Below, piece after piece: positions 1-7,460 of a DNA stretch of 35,784 nucleotides. The first letter of the stretch is position 1. Each line of letters opens with the position of its first letter. The position numbers were made by a program, and so were the translations under genes. The notes under the pieces are model-generated. The model was not told the DNA's origin, searched no databases, and saw only the letters and a list, made by a program, of their open reading frames with translations. The DNA is taken from assembly GCA_900318245.1 (NCBI GenBank), contig ONJT01000025.1, positions 1-35,784 of the forward strand, read 5' to 3'. Source of the stretch: an uncultured Bacteroidales bacterium. GTDB lineage: Bacteria; Bacteroidota; Bacteroidia; Bacteroidales; Paludibacteraceae.

Positions 1-137
1 TCTTCCGTCTTGACGTGCTTCGACCGGTCCGGACATTTCTGTACTATCTGCTGACCTCGGTACTTCCGGAAGTAAAACCCGTCTTGCCGTAATTTGCCTT
101 TTAGGCTTTCTATTGGAATAATAAGTTCTACCTTCAT
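1..137 (-). CDS. Partial small protein (5' end only), mobile-element type
   Basis: The reading frame opens at an ATG at 137-135 and runs off the window edge, giving 45 complete codons that begin MKVELIIPIESLKGKLRQDG. An A/G-rich stretch (AAGGAAG) lies just upstream. The visible part is basic and has no domain I can name with confidence. It vaguely resembles short Bacteroidales proteins found in integrative elements and prophages, which is weak recollection rather than a match. It lies downstream of, and in the same direction as, the AAA ATPase, so it may belong to the same element. The product could also be an ordinary hypothetical protein. Confidence 0.5.
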   Translation of the reverse strand, partial: MKVELIIPIESLKGKLRQDGFYFRKYRGQQIVQKCPDRSKHVKTE

Positions 138-241
138 CTCTTTTCTTCCTTTCTTTTTTTGCTGTTAATTCCGCGACCATTTCGCGACCATTACGGACGT
201 CTCTGTATGGTCTCTGTCCGACTGCTTGGCAGTGGTGGCCC

Positions 242-300
242 GGCTCCTTAGTAGGTCTATCCCTATTACATAGGGAATAGACTACTCTACTAAGGGAGCC
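242..300. repeat. Long imperfect inverted repeat (hairpin)
   Basis: The left arm 242-265 and right arm 271-300 are complementary over about 24 pairs, with a 5-nt loop (TTACA) and three bulges on the right arm. The ends are GGCTCC and GGGAGCC. It begins 8 nt beyond the ATPase stop codon and lies before the next gene on the minus strand. There is no T-run after it, so it is not a classical terminator. It could be an RNA processing structure, a terminator of another kind, or a site used by the mobile element. Confidence 0.6.
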
Positions 301-307
301 TGCGGGG

Positions 308-1381
308 CTACCCGCCAAAATCCAACTGAGGCTCTATCATTTGCGGTCCCGGTTGGTAATAGACCTCACGGTCTGAAACCGCTCTGCGGATCAATACGCC
401 TTGCTGCAAGGCTGTGCCTAACAGTCCGCCGTAGATGCTATCGCTTCGGAGGTTTTGGCGCATCATCACTTGCGCCTTCAGTGCCCCTGCGCGCATCTCG
501 CTTTGACCCATCATCGCTGTGCGGAATATCTCCTTTACACCAGGTTGGCTGGTATCCGCATGGCTGGCTTGCTCCGGTTCTAAACCGGCCGCGCATCCCA
601 CCGGCAAACCCTCCTTGTCCACGCAGAACTGGATCTTGTTCGGCATGTCGTATTTGCGGGTAGCCGTTTGCTGGATACTGAAGATACGCGTTTCCGGATC
701 TTTCTTGCATTCGTACGTCTCAAAACTCTTGTTCTGCAACTCTGTACCTAATGCTCCGCGAAGCGTCTTGTCCTCTGCCGCCTTGTTCTGGTGCAGTACG
801 CATACGATACAGGTCTTGTACTCTGACGCCACCTTCAGCAACTGACCAATCGTGTTCTGCGCTTCTTCGTAGTTGTTGATATCGCCTACTACGTCGCGTA
901 TCCCGTCGAAGATCACCAAGTCCGGCATACATATCGCTATCGCGGCTAACACCAATGTCATGCGGTCTTGCCATCTCACCTGACGCAGGTTAAACACGTG
1001 ATACGCATCCTCGCTCGCCTCTGCACCCATCATCGCTCCTATGCGGTCACGCAGTATCTCATGCGTGCTGTCCGCACTCTGCTCCGTGTCTATCCATACC
1101 ACCCGCAGCGGCTTCTCCCGTATCCTTTCCAAACCCAAGAAATGTCCTTTGTCCGTTAGCCCGGCATTCAATGCCGGTTCTAAACCTGCCGCCGCCATCA
1201 GTATCGAGTTAAGGTACGTCTTACCGCTTTTCGCCTTACCGGTCACCGCCACCAACTCACCCCGTGCAAAGCACGGCACTCCGTTCCAGGTGTACAAGAA
1301 CTCATGCGGCGGAATCTCCGAACTACTCGTGATACGTAGCTTCTCCAACTGCTCGATAATCGTTAAATTCTCGCTTTCCAT
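308..1381 (-). CDS. AAA/RecA-like ATPase (RepA/AAA_25 type) of an integrative element
   Basis: This 357-aa protein has a P-loop GKAKSGKT at residues 48-55, a DTEQS segment at 98-102, a Walker B strand LVIFD at 155-159, and HQNK near 197-200 where RecA/DnaB-like ATPases carry a sensor residue. This layout fits the RepA/DnaB-like AAA_25 family, which is common in Bacteroidales mobilizable elements and probably acts as a replication helicase or loader. It starts 7 nt after the stop of the 130-aa protein at 1388-1780, so the two form an operon read from the promoter at 1955-1987. Short repeated palindromic stretches based on CCGGTTCTAAACC occur twice inside the gene (near 574 and 1172) and encode GLEP-containing segments. 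The family assignment is good; the role in a specific element is inferred. Confidence 0.8.
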   Translation of the reverse strand: MESENLTIIEQLEKLRITSSSEIPPHEFLYTWNGVPCFARGELVAVTGKAKSGKTYLNSILMAAAGLEPALNAGLTDKGHFLGLERIREKPLRVVWIDTEQSADSTHEILRDRIGAMMGAEASEDAYHVFNLRQVRWQDRMTLVLAAIAICMPDLVIFDGIRDVVGDINNYEEAQNTIGQLLKVASEYKTCIVCVLHQNKAAEDKTLRGALGTELQNKSFETYECKKDPETRIFSIQQTATRKYDMPNKIQFCVDKEGLPVGCAAGLEPEQASHADTSQPGVKEIFRTAMMGQSEMRAGALKAQVMMRQNLRSDSIYGGLLGTALQQGVLIRRAVSDREVYYQPGPQMIEPQLDFGG

Positions 1382-1387
1382 AGTTGT

Positions 1388-1780
1388 CTAATTTTGGTGC
1401 AAAGATACTACATTTTTAGGGTTCGTGGAATTCCATCTGCCACAAACTGCATCCCAGTGAAAATCCGGGACATACAGTGCCTTATCTCCGATTAGTTCGA
1501 AGATACGTTGCCGTACAGAATGATCAAATCGATGCACCCGTCGCAGTTGTCTGGAGAGGGAGCGATAGTCCAATTCCCAACCTAATTCCGCGCTCAGAAT
1601 TCGTGCCAATTCGGGCTGTGAACTCCATGGTTGATCCGGCCAATGACGATGCGTAATGGCCAAAACCGATGATGAATTACGTGCGTAATACTCGATGGCT
1701 ACATCGCGATACGCGTTCCTCCGCACTCTCGTGCGTTTCTCACTTGCCTGCCTTGCAGGACTTTTCTTCTTTGTTGTCAT
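1388..1780 (-). CDS. Small basic protein of unknown function, operon partner of the ATPase
   Basis: This 130-aa protein has a strongly basic N-terminus (KKKSPARQASEKRTRVRRNA) followed by a mixed helical region ending in NVVSLHQN. I do not recognise a domain. The basic N-terminus and a segment near residues 55-85 (SQPELARILSAELGWELDYR) that could form a helix-turn-helix would fit a DNA-binding accessory protein or an excision/replication cofactor. It is the first gene after the promoter at 1955-1987, behind a leader of about 170 nt, and is followed within 7 nt by the AAA ATPase. Both observations support a shared function, but the function itself is inference. Confidence 0.6.
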   Translation of the reverse strand: MTTKKKSPARQASEKRTRVRRNAYRDVAIEYYARNSSSVLAITHRHWPDQPWSSQPELARILSAELGWELDYRSLSRQLRRVHRFDHSVRQRIFELIGDKALYVPDFHWDAVCGRWNSTNPKNVVSLHQN

Positions 1781-1832
1781 AATGCAACAGCGTTTGTTGT
1801 GTCGGGTATTATCCGACGGTTGTTAAACATTA

Positions 1833-1846
1833 TGACACCGGTGTCA
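1833..1846. promoter_or_regulatory. Perfect 14-bp palindrome, possible operator
   Basis: TGACACCGGTGTCA is a perfect palindrome lying between the promoter (1955-1987) and the first gene (ATG at 1780), in the untranslated leader. A nearby smaller inverted repeat (GTCGG at 1801, CCGAC at about 1813) adds to it. Such a site suits a dimeric repressor of the mobile-element operon or a leader hairpin. No regulator gene is visible in the window. Confidence 0.45.
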
Positions 1847-1954
1847 GCTGCTCCGAGTGTATAACGATCGATCATTCTCGGTACACAGCCTTGATAATGT
1901 TTTGTTGTTTTCTATATTACGTTTTTTTAGTTGCTCAGGTTAGCTGATTCTTTT

Positions 1955-1987
1955 GCAAAGGTACTATTTTTATTTGAAATATCAAAA
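1955..1987 (-). promoter_or_regulatory. Bacteroidetes-type promoter of the ATPase operon
   Basis: On the minus strand TTTTG at 1987-1983 is followed after 19 nt by TACCTTTGC at 1963-1955. This matches the Bacteroidetes -33/-7 consensus. It points to the 130-aa protein and the ATPase. The roughly 500-base stretch 1781-2278 otherwise holds only the palindrome at 1833-1846 and the hairpin near 2152. An open frame on the plus strand here has no coding character. Confidence 0.75.
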
Positions 1988-2151
1988 GACACTATTTTCT
2001 CGCGTGCGTGCGCAGGCCTAGCTGATGCGCGCGCCGTATTTATAGACCTTTACTTTTTTTTGTCGGGGCATTTTTTGCCCCTCTCAACACCACTGTGTCT
2101 ACTATACCTGCAAATCATAAAAACGAGTTTACTTTTGGGCAAAATAAAAAA

Positions 2152-2175
2152 TGCACCCGATCAAAATCGAGTGCA
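2152..2175 (-). terminator. Rho-independent terminator downstream of the 272-aa gene
   Basis: The arms 2152-2161 and 2166-2175 pair over 10 positions with one mismatch and a 4-nt loop. On the minus strand the hairpin is followed by TTTTTTATTTT. It lies about 100 bp beyond the stop at 2279. The sequence just upstream on the minus strand (2171-2191) is identical over 20 nt to the core of the tRNA promoters elsewhere in this window. Confidence 0.7.
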
Positions 2176-2278
2176 AAAGTACTGCTTTTTTATGGTATAT
2201 TCAGGATACTTCTATAACTTTTGTGAATACCAATTTAATGACATTAGATTACTAAACTCATCTATGTATATTACTAAA

Positions 2279-3097
2279 CTACTCTCCGTATGTGTATTGA
2301 TTGTTGGCCATATCGAGCATCTTTTCAAAGACATCCGTAAATTTGGGCTCTTGTGCTGCCTTACCAATTATCTGAGCATATTTTCCAAAATCTGCATTGA
2401 AGAACTGACCCATTGCAAGCATGAAATGTTTTTTCTTGCGGCTAAGTTCCTGCCCGTCTTGATCAACAAATAAACCCATATCATACATATAAGACAATAC
2501 CTTTAGCACGTCTGCTTTGTGATTCTCGGCAACTCGGAATGAGGCTGTTAATAATTCCTTTTTCTCTTTTGTTATATTTTCTAATTCTTCTAATCGTGTT
2601 TGCATGTGTATTTGTTCTGCTAAACCGATAAAGTCCTCAGCCGCAGGCGCACTAACGGTAATAAATTTCTTCACCCATTCCTGTTTCTCTACATAATACT
2701 TCCTAATATAGTTTGCTGCTGATTCCATTTCTGCTTTTATCGTTTTGTTAGGCTGCAGTTCTAATATCTTCGGGAGCATAACCTTTTGCCAAAACTCATC
2801 TTCGTATAGGACAAAGTCTGCAATTACATACATTCGCCCCCATATGACACAACTATCTGATATAAGAGGTGTCACGCATGAGTCGGTAGTTACATTATGC
2901 CCGATCTTAACATCTGCAAATGTTTCCATCAATGTCTCATACAAGTCCGGTATCTCAGCATTCAAGATTCTTTCTAAATACGGAATGGAAGCAAGACCGT
3001 TTTTATCTGTATTAATCGCAGATTTATACAGATACGTAGTGTGTCGAAAAGCAACTTCGTTTAGAATTTTGAAACTCTTAATTTCGATTTTTTTCAT
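2279..3097 (-). CDS. Unknown 272-aa protein beside the type III R-M system
   Basis: I do not recognise this 272-aa protein. It has no signal peptide or membrane segment. A charged, probably coiled-coil stretch lies near residues 160-190 (QTRLEELENITKEKKELL). The C-terminal part, with a segment beginning GQELSRKKKHFMLAMGQFFN followed by a KMLDMAN-type helix, resembles the C-terminal halves of small helical proteins often carried by Bacteroidales accessory elements. It has its own promoter (3140-3171) and terminator, so it is a separate unit from res. The gene is AT-rich like the R-M genes, which suggests shared acquisition. It could be a regulator or a defence accessory protein; neither is demonstrated by sequence alone. 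Confidence 0.7.
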   Translation of the reverse strand: MKKIEIKSFKILNEVAFRHTTYLYKSAINTDKNGLASIPYLERILNAEIPDLYETLMETFADVKIGHNVTTDSCVTPLISDSCVIWGRMYVIADFVLYEDEFWQKVMLPKILELQPNKTIKAEMESAANYIRKYYVEKQEWVKKFITVSAPAAEDFIGLAEQIHMQTRLEELENITKEKKELLTASFRVAENHKADVLKVLSYMYDMGLFVDQDGQELSRKKKHFMLAMGQFFNADFGKYAQIIGKAAQEPKFTDVFEKMLDMANNQYTYGE

Positions 3098-3139
3098 AGT
3101 TTTTTCTATTACCAGTGACTTCTTCTTGTATTTACGCCT

Positions 3140-3171
3140 GCAAAGTTACTAAAAATTTTTGATTTATGCAA
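3140..3171 (-). promoter_or_regulatory. Promoter of the 272-aa gene
   Basis: TTG at 3171-3169, a 20-nt spacer and TAACTTTGC at 3148-3140 on the minus strand match the Bacteroidetes consensus. The predicted start lies about 35 nt upstream of the ATG at 3097. Confidence 0.7.
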
Positions 3172-3195
3172 GTGGAACGTGGCATGAGAAACATG

Positions 3196-3219
3196 CGCAG
3201 CCATCTATTGATGGCTGCG
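3196..3219 (-). terminator. Perfect 10-bp hairpin after res
   Basis: CGCAGCCATC (3196-3205) and GATGGCTGCG (3210-3219) form a perfect stem with a TATT loop, 40 bp past the stop of res. The minus-strand side is followed by only a weak T-run, so termination is likely but not certain. Confidence 0.5.
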
Positions 3220-3259
3220 AAAACTAAAAAATAACATTTTTTAGGGGGAATTTTGAGTT

Positions 3260-5281
3260 CTATTTTAACGAATCACGAAATGAATCTTCTGTAAGCATAT
3301 CTTCCTCTCCATTTCTGAAACGCGTGATTTGCCACGTATCGTCTTTGAGAAGTGGTAAGTAGAAGATGTAGCCATCCAGTTTCTTGGAGCATACGCGATA
3401 ACAATCTTTCAGTTGGCGCACTTTGTCTTCATATTCCGTGGAATCTATAGTAGAGGTTGACAAGCGGTTAACACTCTTCACCTCGAATAAATGAATACGT
3501 CCCTTGTGGTCTTTCATAACGAAATCCGGATAGGAAGAGTATACACCATCTGCATAGTACTCATAGCGTATCTCGGAATTCGGAAGAAAGTTCTTGCCCC
3601 ACAAATAGCGCGTCTCCTCATTGAAAAACTCGCCGGGTTCTATGCGTACACTATACTTAGTAGCCACCTCTTGTAATATACCTGCCCATTCGCTTTCTGC
3701 GTCACTATCGAATGTAAATGCGCCGTTGGTAGTCTTACGCCATACCCAACTCTTAACAGCAGAGTTTTTATTGCCGGTTTCCAGATAGTACGACCGCGCG
3801 GGGAAAGAAGTTTCTTTCTCAGCGATGACCATACTCTCCTCATAATTGCAGATATATTGGTTGTATTGATGCCGCACAGCACCTATATTCATCATAAACT
3901 CTTTCCAACGATCTACACTATTAGCAGCGTACGTATAGCATAAGTCTTGTAAATCCGTCTCTGCGCCTTGCAGTTTGTGGTAAAGCGTGAAAATGTCTTC
4001 AGGAGCGACCGCATTCTTGCGTTGCTCAAAGAACTTTTTCACATCAAAATCTTTTCGTTCGGTAGGCGATTTGAGACGAATGGTTTTTAGTGTTATACTG
4101 CTTTGTATCGCCTCGTCATTCCACAGACTCACTTGAGTGGAACGTGTACGCTCTTGCGGAGGTATACCCCATATCCACGCAGTAGTAGCTAATTCTTGCT
4201 GCTCGGCATTCAGTTGCTCAAAGTCTAACAACCGAGGGTTGCGTCTCACACGTCCCATGACTTGCTCATCCAACTGCTTGCTCTTGGTATCTCGCACTTG
4301 GTACAACATACAAGCACGCGGAATGTCCCAGCCCTCAGAAATCACCATTTTGAAAATGATAACATCAATGGTCGAAGCCGGTAACTTGGCATACTCTTTC
4401 CATTTCTCGACTTTCAGTTTCTTGAGTTCGTCGTTGGTGTCGCAGTCTTTGTCTTTATCGACAATCAACATCCATTTGAGGCGTTGATGCTCCGTCTTGT
4501 TTAGAACGGGTTTGATGTTCCGCAGCCACTCTTCTTCCGCTTTCTCCTTGTTGGAGATTTGAATGATGAGACACGGATTGATGTCTAATGAGAGATATTG
4601 CTGCTTGATTTCCTCGTACTTACGGATAGCATCTTCCACCGTAGCCGTTTCTTCTCCAAACTCCACTCGTTTGATCAACTTGGCTTGCACGGCTTCATCA
4701 TCGCTTATCTGTACATCCGGCATCTGTCCGCGTTTGAGATTAGGTGTCGCGGAGAAGTTAAATACTTTGGCAAAGAACTTCGGCGAGATCTCATCGAGGT
4801 TATTGGTCGCCTGATGGCACTCATCTTTGATGAGATAGATACGTTGGTTCTTCCCACCAAACAACTCTCCGCGGGTCAACTGCTCCAAAAATGCGGTCAT
4901 CGGACCTGCCATCAAACGACCGTTCTTTTTGAATAAGTCACGCGGCAAAACATAGACATTGTAGTCCGTTGGAATATAGAGCGTTTCCTCACCGCTTATC
5001 TCTGTAGAAATGAGATACGGGTTGAGCTTCGGAAATACTCCTTCTTCTTTACGTTTGCAGAATGAGCGGTAATTTTGTCCTGCCAAGTCTCCTTTGGAGA
5101 GTGTAGAAACAAGAAAAACCACATCCGAATTAGCGGCGAGCACTTGGTTCATGAAGTCCGCCATCATATAGGTCTTTCCGCTACCGGTAGGCGCACGGAA
5201 AGTCAGTTCTTGTTTCTTCGCCGATTTAAGCAGCAATTCGTTTACCGCACGGCGTTGCAGGTCTTTGATTTCTTGCAGCAT
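3260..5281 (-). CDS. res: Type III restriction enzyme, Res subunit (compact)
   Basis: This is the DNA translocase/endonuclease subunit of a type III restriction-modification system. The 673-aa protein shows a superfamily 2 helicase core: APTGSGKT at 30-37, DECH at 153-156, SAT at 177-179, and a motif VI segment QVMGRVRR at 340-347. Near the C-terminus a PD-(D/E)xK nuclease is visible, with PD at 585-586 and ExK as E600-K602 in HLFEVKS. It is much shorter than the roughly 970-aa EcoP1I/EcoP15I Res proteins, mainly between motif VI and the nuclease. Its ATG follows the mod stop after a single base (TGATATG), so translation is coupled. Res acts only with Mod, which supplies recognition. All motifs look intact, so the enzyme should be active. 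Confidence 0.93.
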   Translation of the reverse strand: MLQEIKDLQRRAVNELLLKSAKKQELTFRAPTGSGKTYMMADFMNQVLAANSDVVFLVSTLSKGDLAGQNYRSFCKRKEEGVFPKLNPYLISTEISGEETLYIPTDYNVYVLPRDLFKKNGRLMAGPMTAFLEQLTRGELFGGKNQRIYLIKDECHQATNNLDEISPKFFAKVFNFSATPNLKRGQMPDVQISDDEAVQAKLIKRVEFGEETATVEDAIRKYEEIKQQYLSLDINPCLIIQISNKEKAEEEWLRNIKPVLNKTEHQRLKWMLIVDKDKDCDTNDELKKLKVEKWKEYAKLPASTIDVIIFKMVISEGWDIPRACMLYQVRDTKSKQLDEQVMGRVRRNPRLLDFEQLNAEQQELATTAWIWGIPPQERTRSTQVSLWNDEAIQSSITLKTIRLKSPTERKDFDVKKFFEQRKNAVAPEDIFTLYHKLQGAETDLQDLCYTYAANSVDRWKEFMMNIGAVRHQYNQYICNYEESMVIAEKETSFPARSYYLETGNKNSAVKSWVWRKTTNGAFTFDSDAESEWAGILQEVATKYSVRIEPGEFFNEETRYLWGKNFLPNSEIRYEYYADGVYSSYPDFVMKDHKGRIHLFEVKSVNRLSTSTIDSTEYEDKVRQLKDCYRVCSKKLDGYIFYLPLLKDDTWQITRFRNGEEDMLTEDSFRDSLK

Positions 5282-5282
5282 A

Positions 5283-6935
5283 TCAGTCCAGTTGTTTACG
5301 GGCGTTACTGAAATGCGTACATACCCAATCTATTTTCTCTTGCAGTGTAGCAAAACGAGGCAGACCATACAGCGTCTCGTCTATCACATCAAATGGTGAC
5401 TTCCCTTCTGTGTATTCAAAATCCGCCACTCTGTCTATCTCATAGACATCAAGGTTTCCGCCGTAAGGCTTGTTCTTCTTGATCCACTCAAAATCCTTGG
5501 TTCCATCATAGCACTCGCCCGTCATAATCCGTTTGAGCCGCTTGGCAGTCACATCGTACACAATACCATTGGGCGTTGTTTCCGTCTTCTCGTTCATCTG
5601 ACAAAGAATGAACGTACGGTTGCCTCCATTGTTTGTTTCAGCAAACAAATCGCCTTCTTTCTCCTCACTACGGTTCAAATCCAATACTGCATGCCCTGTT
5701 GTTCCGCTACCTGCAAAGAAATCAAGGATAATAGAGTCGGGCTTAGAAGATAATTCTATTGCTCTGCGCAATAACCACATTGATTTAGGATAGTCAAAAA
5801 CGCCATACCCTAAAATTTCCTTTACCATTTCAGAGCCTCGTTCGTTCACGAATTCTTTTTCATCCCAAATACTACGCTGCATTTTGGTGGTTTTTCTGTA
5901 TTTCTGTACAATCATATAACCACCATTTTGATTCGCTTTGCCAAATATAACTTTGTTAAGATTTTCTCTGGACTTCTCCTCTTTCCCCCATCTCCATACC
6001 GTTTGAATTCCTTGCGAAATAGCAGGTCTTACTTCTACGCAAAAATCATCACTTGGCTCCAATGCAATTTGATATAAACCATTCTTGTCTACACTATTCG
6101 GGTTTAAATAGAATGGATAATATAAATTTGGACGATTTTGAGAATTAAACTTCACGTTACGATTCCTTAATTCCATTAAGTTAAAACCACCCTCATCGTC
6201 TTGGTAGTCAAATTTTTTATCACTTTCCTCTATCTCGTTTAGCTCATAGCCAAAGATATTTTTTGCATAAATTAACAAGTATTCATGCTGGACGGCAATA
6301 CCGCCATAATCTCGTCCTCCGCGGTTATTTATTATAATTGAATTTGCCACAAAGTTCCGTTCTCCAAATACTTCATCAAACAGACATTTGACGTACGCTT
6401 GGTTTTTATCGTCTATAGAGCAGAAGATAACACCACTATCGGACAAGAGTTGTTTGGCGAGTTGCAGACGCGGATAGAGCATCGAAAGCAGGTTATCACG
6501 CGTGATAGCATTCTGGTAGTTCGTTTGCGCAAACTCACCCATACTGTCCTTGCCATAAGGCGGATCAATATATATAACATCTATCGCGCCGGTATATTGC
6601 ACCAGCAAGTTCTGCAAAGCCTCATAGTTATCGCCGATGATGAGCTTGTTTACAGGTTTGTTATTATCCGTATAGAAACTAAGTTTCTCATTCTTGCGGA
6701 AATACCGGATGTCATGCGTCAACCGCTCTAACCGTTTGTCAAAATGCAAACCGGTACGCTTATAGGTCGTGCCCAACGCAGCAATCGAAATTGCCTCGTT
6801 GTCATTGTCCGCCTGTGCGATGAGTTTACTCAACAACTCAGCGTTCGACGGTTCCAACACATGGTCTTCCACCCGTTTATCAATCTCCGCAATGAGATCT
6901 TGTTTTACTTTGCTTAGTGTCATATTGTATGCCAT
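5283..6935 (-). CDS. mod: Type III DNA methyltransferase, Mod subunit
   Basis: This is a site-specific adenine-N6 methyltransferase that protects host DNA and provides sequence recognition for Res. In the 550-aa protein the catalytic motif DPPYG is at residues 124-128 and the AdoMet-binding motif DFFAGSGTTG at 405-414. This order (catalytic before AdoMet) is the beta class used by type III Mod proteins. The central part between them (about 200-400) should hold the target recognition domain. The gene is followed directly by res. No clear consensus promoter is seen upstream; a 116-nt hairpin (6982-7097) occupies that space. The gene is more AT-rich than the housekeeping genes to the right, consistent with horizontal transfer. 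I see no simple repeat tract of the kind used for phase-variable mod genes. Confidence 0.93.
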   Translation of the reverse strand: MAYNMTLSKVKQDLIAEIDKRVEDHVLEPSNAELLSKLIAQADNDNEAISIAALGTTYKRTGLHFDKRLERLTHDIRYFRKNEKLSFYTDNNKPVNKLIIGDNYEALQNLLVQYTGAIDVIYIDPPYGKDSMGEFAQTNYQNAITRDNLLSMLYPRLQLAKQLLSDSGVIFCSIDDKNQAYVKCLFDEVFGERNFVANSIIINNRGGRDYGGIAVQHEYLLIYAKNIFGYELNEIEESDKKFDYQDDEGGFNLMELRNRNVKFNSQNRPNLYYPFYLNPNSVDKNGLYQIALEPSDDFCVEVRPAISQGIQTVWRWGKEEKSRENLNKVIFGKANQNGGYMIVQKYRKTTKMQRSIWDEKEFVNERGSEMVKEILGYGVFDYPKSMWLLRRAIELSSKPDSIILDFFAGSGTTGHAVLDLNRSEEKEGDLFAETNNGGNRTFILCQMNEKTETTPNGIVYDVTAKRLKRIMTGECYDGTKDFEWIKKNKPYGGNLDVYEIDRVADFEYTEGKSPFDVIDETLYGLPRFATLQEKIDWVCTHFSNARKQLD

Positions 6936-6981
6936 TAGTTTTCAATTAGGAGCATACAAAAACGTGAGCCTTTTGCATTGG

Positions 6982-7097
6982 GTCTTTCCGGCTACCACAC
7001 CGATCACATCCAATATACGCAAAAAGCCCACGCGCAAGCGTGAGCGTTTTGCATTACTTTCGGAATGTGATTTTCAAGTTGTGGTAGTTTGAAAGAC
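6982..7097. repeat. 116-nt imperfect hairpin element upstream of mod
   Basis: Nested complementary blocks are: GTCTTTC 6982-6988 with GAAAGAC 7091-7097; CTACCACA 6992-6999 with TGTGGTAG 7080-7087; ATCACAT 7003-7009 with ATGTGAT 7065-7071; GCAAAA 7019-7024 with TTTTGC 7047-7052; CACGC 7029-7033 with GCGTG 7038-7042, around a GCAA loop. The right half also contains a degenerate direct copy (7040-7064) of the sequence 6964-6991, sharing GTGAGC, TTTTGCATT and CTTTC. It could be a mod leader RNA, a small RNA, or a miniature inverted-repeat element. Confidence 0.6.
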
Positions 7098-7151
7098 TCC
7101 TCAAATAAAGCAAACGCTTTTAGTATGTTATGTTATACAGAGACACTTCTC

Positions 7152-7182
7152 TGTCACCCCATTTTACGTCTAAGGTCTGACG
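7152..7182. repeat. Direct repeat, copy 1 (duplicated gene leader)
   Basis: This 31-bp sequence (starting TGTCACCCCATTT) matches 7844-7874 with one mismatch, in the same orientation. Weaker similarity continues a further 15 bp or so. The second copy is the 5' leader of the 151-aa gene; this copy has no gene and no consensus promoter behind it. Confidence 0.85.
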
Positions 7183-7238
7183 ATTTTATATCATTTTCGC
7201 TTAAAAATGCAGAAATTTTGCGTTTTTTTGCTCAAATA

Positions 7239-7270
7239 TTTGCATATGTCAATTTTTTGCAGTACTTTTG
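7239..7270 (+). promoter_or_regulatory. Orphan plus-strand promoter
   Basis: TTTG at 7239-7242, a 20-nt spacer and TACTTTTG at 7263-7270 match the Bacteroidetes consensus. The core GCAGTACTTTTGCA is the same as in the tRNA promoters of this window. No plausible protein-coding gene follows on the plus strand; the next gene is convergent. Confidence 0.75.
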
Positions 7271-7276
7271 CAGTCG

Positions 7277-7460
7277 CAAAAGATTATTGAGCGCGTGTGG
7301 CTCACTACCTGCGTCTGGTTGCATTCCGTTTTTACTTGTTGCAATTCAGCGGCACAGAGGTAAGGCTGAACGGAAGTCTTATGTTAAGAGCGGGGTTTAA
7401 CACACACCAACTCAATTTTACGCAGCCTGCCCCAATTCATCGGGCGGGCTGATTTTATTA
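7277..7460 (+). ncRNA. Candidate structured small RNA (about 120-185 nt)
   Basis: The orphan promoter would start a transcript near 7277. The first 110 nt can form an elongated hairpin: TACCT pairs with AGGTA, then after an internal loop CTGG-TTGCA pairs with TGCAA-T-CAG. A smaller GAGC/GCTC hairpin is at the 5' side. A GC-rich 10-bp hairpin (7423-7432 with 7442-7451) followed by ATTTTATT could end the transcript; it lies inside the 3' end of the convergent 151-aa gene. The extended shape and strong promoter would be compatible with a 6S-type RNA, but I cannot match its sequence to any family. End points are estimates. Confidence 0.4.

Noticed and set aside
1931-2473. 180-codon open frame on the plus strand in the gap before the 272-aa gene
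   Set aside because: It crosses a minus-strand promoter, a terminator and the 3' end of the 272-aa gene, and its residues (runs of F, L, C) look like translated AT-rich non-coding DNA.
5283-6935. Phase-variable mod gene
   Set aside because: I found no homopolymer or short tandem repeat tract of the type that switches mod genes in other bacteria.
6964-7064. Two direct repeats with a spacer, considered as a CRISPR remnant
   Set aside because: Only two degenerate copies, no cas genes, and the repeats are better explained as parts of the nested hairpin.
7089-7400. 103-codon plus-strand frame across the orphan promoter
   Set aside because: It contains the promoter itself and has no coding character; an RNA gene is the better explanation.
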